Part shown: positions 6,127 to 8,383 of the stretch, piece by piece | Position numbering within the stretch: position 1 is the first letter of the stretch | Layout: each line of letters starts with the position of its first letter | NCBI GenBank assembly: GCA_007123975.1 | Contig: SLFZ01000125.1 | Span: 1-8,383 of the forward strand | Origin: Candidatus Izemoplasma sp. | GTDB taxonomy: Bacteria; Bacillota_I; Bacilli_A; Izemoplasmatales; Izemoplasmataceae | DNA: 8,383 nt | Direction: 5' to 3' | The notes under the pieces: model-generated | What the model was told of the DNA's origin: nothing | Database searches by the model: none | Seen by the model: the letters and a program-made list of their open reading frames with translations, nothing else | Made by a program: the position numbers and the translations under genes

Positions 6127-7440
6127 ATGACACACATATTGAAAGCCCAACGTGCCCATGCCAAAACGGGTCTTACGCGACCTTATGCTTTTCGCATGGA
6201 GCGGCTAGATGCTCTTTATCAAGGGATTAAACGCTACGAACCGCACTTGCTTGAAGCGCTAAAAAAAGATTTAGGAAAAACCACCGGTGAAGCTTATGCG
6301 ACAGAAATTGGGTACTGTTTGAAATCGATTCGACGGGCCCGTAAAAAACTGAAAAAATGGATGAAACCAGCACGGGTGAAAACCCCTTGGTACATGATTG
6401 GCATGAAGAGCCGTGTGCAAGCTGAACCGGTTGGCCACGTGCTCATCATCGGCCCCTATAACTACCCATTCCATCTTGTCATCGAGCCGCTCATCGGCGC
6501 CATCGCCGCAGGCAATACGGTGATGGTGAAACCGAGCGAACTTGCACCCGCCACCGCTGATGTGATAGAACGTATTGTTCAAGAGACATTCGACAACGTG
6601 CACGTCTCCGTCGTGCTCGGCGATAAGGACGTGACTGCCACGTTGTTGGAGTGGCGTTTTGATCATGTCTTTTTCACAGGCAGTGAACGCGTCGGTCGCA
6701 TTGTTTATGAAGCCGCCGCACGACACCTCACTCCGGTGACGCTCGAACTCGGCGGCAAAAGCCCGTGCATCGTCGACAAAACTGCCAACCTAGATGTTGC
6801 CGCTAAACGCATTGCCGTCGGAAAATGGGTGAACGCCGGGCAGACGTGCATTGCGCCGGATTATCTTTGGGTACACCGCGACATCAAGGATGCTTTGATA
6901 GAGAAAATCATCGCCGCCATCGAGCGGTTTTATCCATCCATGCCATCACAATATGGACGCATCATTAACACCCACCATGTCGATCGTTTGATTGGCCTCA
7001 TCGACCGTGAAAAAGTTGTTCACGGTTTCCGCGTCGACCGCGAACGGCGCATCATCACACCGGCCATTCAAGATAATGTCACATGGAACGACGCAGTCAT
7101 GCAAGAAGAAATATTCGGACCCATCTTGCCGGTGATGACGTTCGACAGCCTCGATGAGGTGATCGACGGACTAAAAGACAAGCCATCGCCACTGGCGCTC
7201 TATGTGTTCACCGCAGACAAACAAACCCGCCGCCGCGTGCTCGAAGAGGTGCGTTTTGGAGGCGCTTGTGTCAACGACACATTGTCGCACGTCATCAATC
7301 CAAACTTACCATTTGGCGGCATCGGTGCATCGGGCATAGGCCGTTATCACGGTAAGCATTCTTTTGACACATTCAGCCACCACAAAAGCGTTGTGAAGCG
7401 CACCACGCGAGTCGATCCACCGATCGCCTATCCGCCGTAG
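6127..7440 (+). CDS. NAD(P)-dependent aldehyde dehydrogenase, class 3 (ALDH3) type, 437 aa
   Basis: It oxidises an aldehyde to the carboxylic acid. Active-site elements are complete: N112 in GPYNYPF, K135 in MVKPSE, the cofactor turn FTGS (183-186), general base E207 in LELGGKSP, nucleophile C241 in NAGQTCIAPDY, and E328 in EEIFGP. The short N-terminus, the TCIAPDY wording, the FGGIGASGIGRYHGKHSFDTFSH segment (396 onward) and the YPP ending are typical of the ALDH3 group. That group includes fatty and aromatic aldehyde dehydrogenases, among them Bacillus YwdH-like proteins. No C-terminal membrane helix follows, so it should be cytosolic. AAGGAGG (6115-6121) overlaps the stop of the upstream SDR gene and lies five bases before the ATG, which supports translational coupling. 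Substrate chain length cannot be judged from sequence. Confidence 0.93.
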   Translation: MTHILKAQRAHAKTGLTRPYAFRMERLDALYQGIKRYEPHLLEALKKDLGKTTGEAYATEIGYCLKSIRRARKKLKKWMKPARVKTPWYMIGMKSRVQAEPVGHVLIIGPYNYPFHLVIEPLIGAIAAGNTVMVKPSELAPATADVIERIVQETFDNVHVSVVLGDKDVTATLLEWRFDHVFFTGSERVGRIVYEAAARHLTPVTLELGGKSPCIVDKTANLDVAAKRIAVGKWVNAGQTCIAPDYLWVHRDIKDALIEKIIAAIERFYPSMPSQYGRIINTHHVDRLIGLIDREKVVHGFRVDRERRIITPAIQDNVTWNDAVMQEEIFGPILPVMTFDSLDEVIDGLKDKPSPLALYVFTADKQTRRRVLEEVRFGGACVNDTLSHVINPNLPFGGIGASGIGRYHGKHSFDTFSHHKSVVKRTTRVDPPIAYPP

Positions 7441-7482
7441 GAAAAAAAGGAAAAGTGGTTACGAAAAATATTGAAATAAAGC

Positions 7483-7513
7483 CCGCTATGTACCCGACAT
7501 AGCGGTTTTTTTT
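7483..7513 (+). terminator. Strong intrinsic terminator of the SDR-ALDH operon
   Basis: A perfect 9-bp stem (CCGCTATGT at 7483-7491, ACATAGCGG at 7497-7505) has a five-base loop and is followed by eight T (7506-7513). It lies about 40 bp after the aldehyde dehydrogenase stop. Confidence 0.93.
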
Positions 7514-7533
7514 GAGGAAGCGTAAGCAGCAGT

Positions 7534-7574
7534 CTTCTGCATAACGGTAGAAGCGCATGCCTATCGTCTGCGCT
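7534..7574. repeat. Overlapping short inverted repeats upstream of the 7588 promoter
   Basis: CTTCTGC (7534-7540) can pair with GTAGAAG (7547-7553) with one G-U pair. AGCGCA (7552-7557) is repeated inverted as TGCGCT (7569-7574). They sit between a terminator and a strong promoter, so they are probably outside any transcript. A regulator site is possible, but arms this short can occur by chance. Confidence 0.25.
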
Positions 7575-7587
7575 GCAAACCAAAATG

Positions 7588-7617
7588 TTGTTGCATTGCG
7601 ACGCGAAGTGCTATAAT
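7588..7617 (+). promoter_or_regulatory. Strong extended -10 promoter of the coiled-coil membrane protein gene
   Basis: TTGTTG (7588-7593), an 18-bp spacer, then consensus TATAAT (7612-7617) preceded by TGC, giving TGnTATAAT. Transcription would start near 7624, leaving a leader of about 23 nt before the ATG at 7647. Confidence 0.8.
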
Positions 7618-7646
7618 GAGGGTATAAAAGAGGATGGGGTGAAATC

Positions 7647-8383
7647 ATGCCGTTAAAAACACCAACCGACTACAACGAGCTTGTTAAGTTAACCGACACC
7701 ATCGATACCATGAAGACCCTGGCAAAACGCATTGAGGATAACGCTGAGCGTATCCGTGCGTATGAGGGTGTTGAAATTGACTATCGTCATCCGGATTTGC
7801 CGTTTGCAAAGGCCGTGAAGCAACTCGATGAAGACGCCGAAGCGCCAAGCGCGAGCAAGAAGTTTCGAACGCTAATTTATACGATTCTCATCGGACTTAT
7901 TGCTGCGGCACTGCCCCTAGCGGCCTATTGGTTCCTCGATTTGGGTGAATACTTTCCCGCGGCAATTGAGGATTACGGTTTCTACATTGCTGCCGGCGTC
8001 GGTGTGTTGCTGTTCGTCTTGCTATTTGTCTTAACGCGCAAACCGGTTTATCGTCGCGTTGATTCAATGACACGTGCTCGTATTGTCCGCAAAGGACAAG
8101 CGGCTTTAGCCGAAGTCAAAGAGCAGTCTGCCATCATGGCCTCCTCGGCAACCGAGCAAATTGCCAATGAGTTGAGCCGTCTTAAACGTCAGCACAAAGA
8201 AGACGATACCAACTTGAAAGGCCTCGAACGAAAAATCCAAAAAGAAACGCTCGTGCCCGAACATATGCTTCCTCAACTGACCAGACTTCTGACCTACTTT
8301 ACGGACCGACGCGCCGACACCATCAAAGAAGCCGTTAACTTGATGATTGAGGAAGACGAACGGAAATTCGCGCTGAAAAGACT
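7647..8383 (+). CDS. Two-helix membrane protein with coiled coil, unknown function (3' end outside window)
   Basis: The frame is open from the ATG at 7647 to the window end, giving 245 codons so far with no stop. GGGGTG at 7636-7641 lies five bases before the start. Residues 1-70 are hydrophilic and helical, with heptad-like spacing around 12-40. Two hydrophobic segments follow at about 74-95 (LIYTILIGLIAAALPLAAYW) and 112-129 (FYIAAGVGVLLFVLLFVL). They are separated by an acidic loop and followed by basic RKPVYRR, which suggests both termini are cytoplasmic. Residues 150-200 are charged and likely coiled coil. At 220-240 comes DRRADTIKEAVNLMIEEDERK. I recall this RADTxKEAxNLxxEE signature near the C-terminus of uncharacterised Firmicutes membrane or coiled-coil proteins, so the true end is probably near. 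The recollection is unverified, and no enzyme motif is visible. Confidence 0.85.
   Translation, partial: MPLKTPTDYNELVKLTDTIDTMKTLAKRIEDNAERIRAYEGVEIDYRHPDLPFAKAVKQLDEDAEAPSASKKFRTLIYTILIGLIAAALPLAAYWFLDLGEYFPAAIEDYGFYIAAGVGVLLFVLLFVLTRKPVYRRVDSMTRARIVRKGQAALAEVKEQSAIMASSATEQIANELSRLKRQHKEDDTNLKGLERKIQKETLVPEHMLPQLTRLLTYFTDRRADTIKEAVNLMIEEDERKFALKR

Noticed and set aside
6113..6130. Mycoplasma-type code (TGA as Trp)
   Set aside because: The SDR ends at a TGA exactly where the family's C-terminus falls, with further in-frame TGA codons just beyond, so TGA is a stop.
7373..7648. 91-codon minus-strand frame in the 7441-7646 intergenic region
   Set aside because: It crosses both the strong terminator and the extended -10 promoter, and its hydrophobic run comes from the terminator's T and A tracts.

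Overview
The window is ordinary bacterial chromosome, read with the standard code: TGA ends the short-chain dehydrogenase gene. Coding density is high, Shine-Dalgarno sites are AGGAG-like and -10 boxes are TATAAT-like. It holds a RecN, a DinB, a cysteine-anchored lipoprotein, and a two-helix protein with a RADTxKEAxNLxxEE tail that I associate with Firmicutes and relatives. A Bacilli or Mycoplasmatota-type lineage with roughly balanced base composition fits best. The taxon is inference; no rRNA or other marker is present.

Layout. (1) Positions 1-431 are the C-terminal end of recN (double-strand break repair). It converges on a 58-residue single-pass membrane protein on the minus strand (470-646), and one bidirectional hairpin (432-456) serves both. 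(2) A 76-bp divergent intergenic region separates the small gene from dinB (723-1895), a complete translesion polymerase IV. (3) A clear promoter (1901-1929) drives a 1132-residue lipoprotein (1966-5364). It has a lipobox, one N-terminal domain and ten tandem modules of 92-104 residues, most carrying an acidic Y-D-L-N-D-G-E-G-like loop. It ends in a terminator (5369-5391). (4) A short-chain dehydrogenase (5411-6115) and a class 3-type aldehyde dehydrogenase (6127-7440) lie 11 bp apart as a two-gene operon closed by a strong terminator (7483-7513). (5) A strong extended -10 promoter (7588-7617) drives a protein with two membrane segments and a coiled coil (7647 to the window end, incomplete).

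How the genes fit together. recN and dinB are both DNA-repair genes, but they are separate transcription units and no LexA box is visible. The dehydrogenase pair probably interconverts an alcohol or carbonyl compound and then oxidises the aldehyde to an acid; the substrate cannot be read from sequence. The lipoprotein is the least explained element. Its extracellular modules look like a fibronectin/Ig-type beta-sandwich stalk, possibly stiffened by calcium. I see no phage, insertion sequence, CRISPR array, tRNA or rRNA, and no clear evidence of an undescribed multi-gene system.
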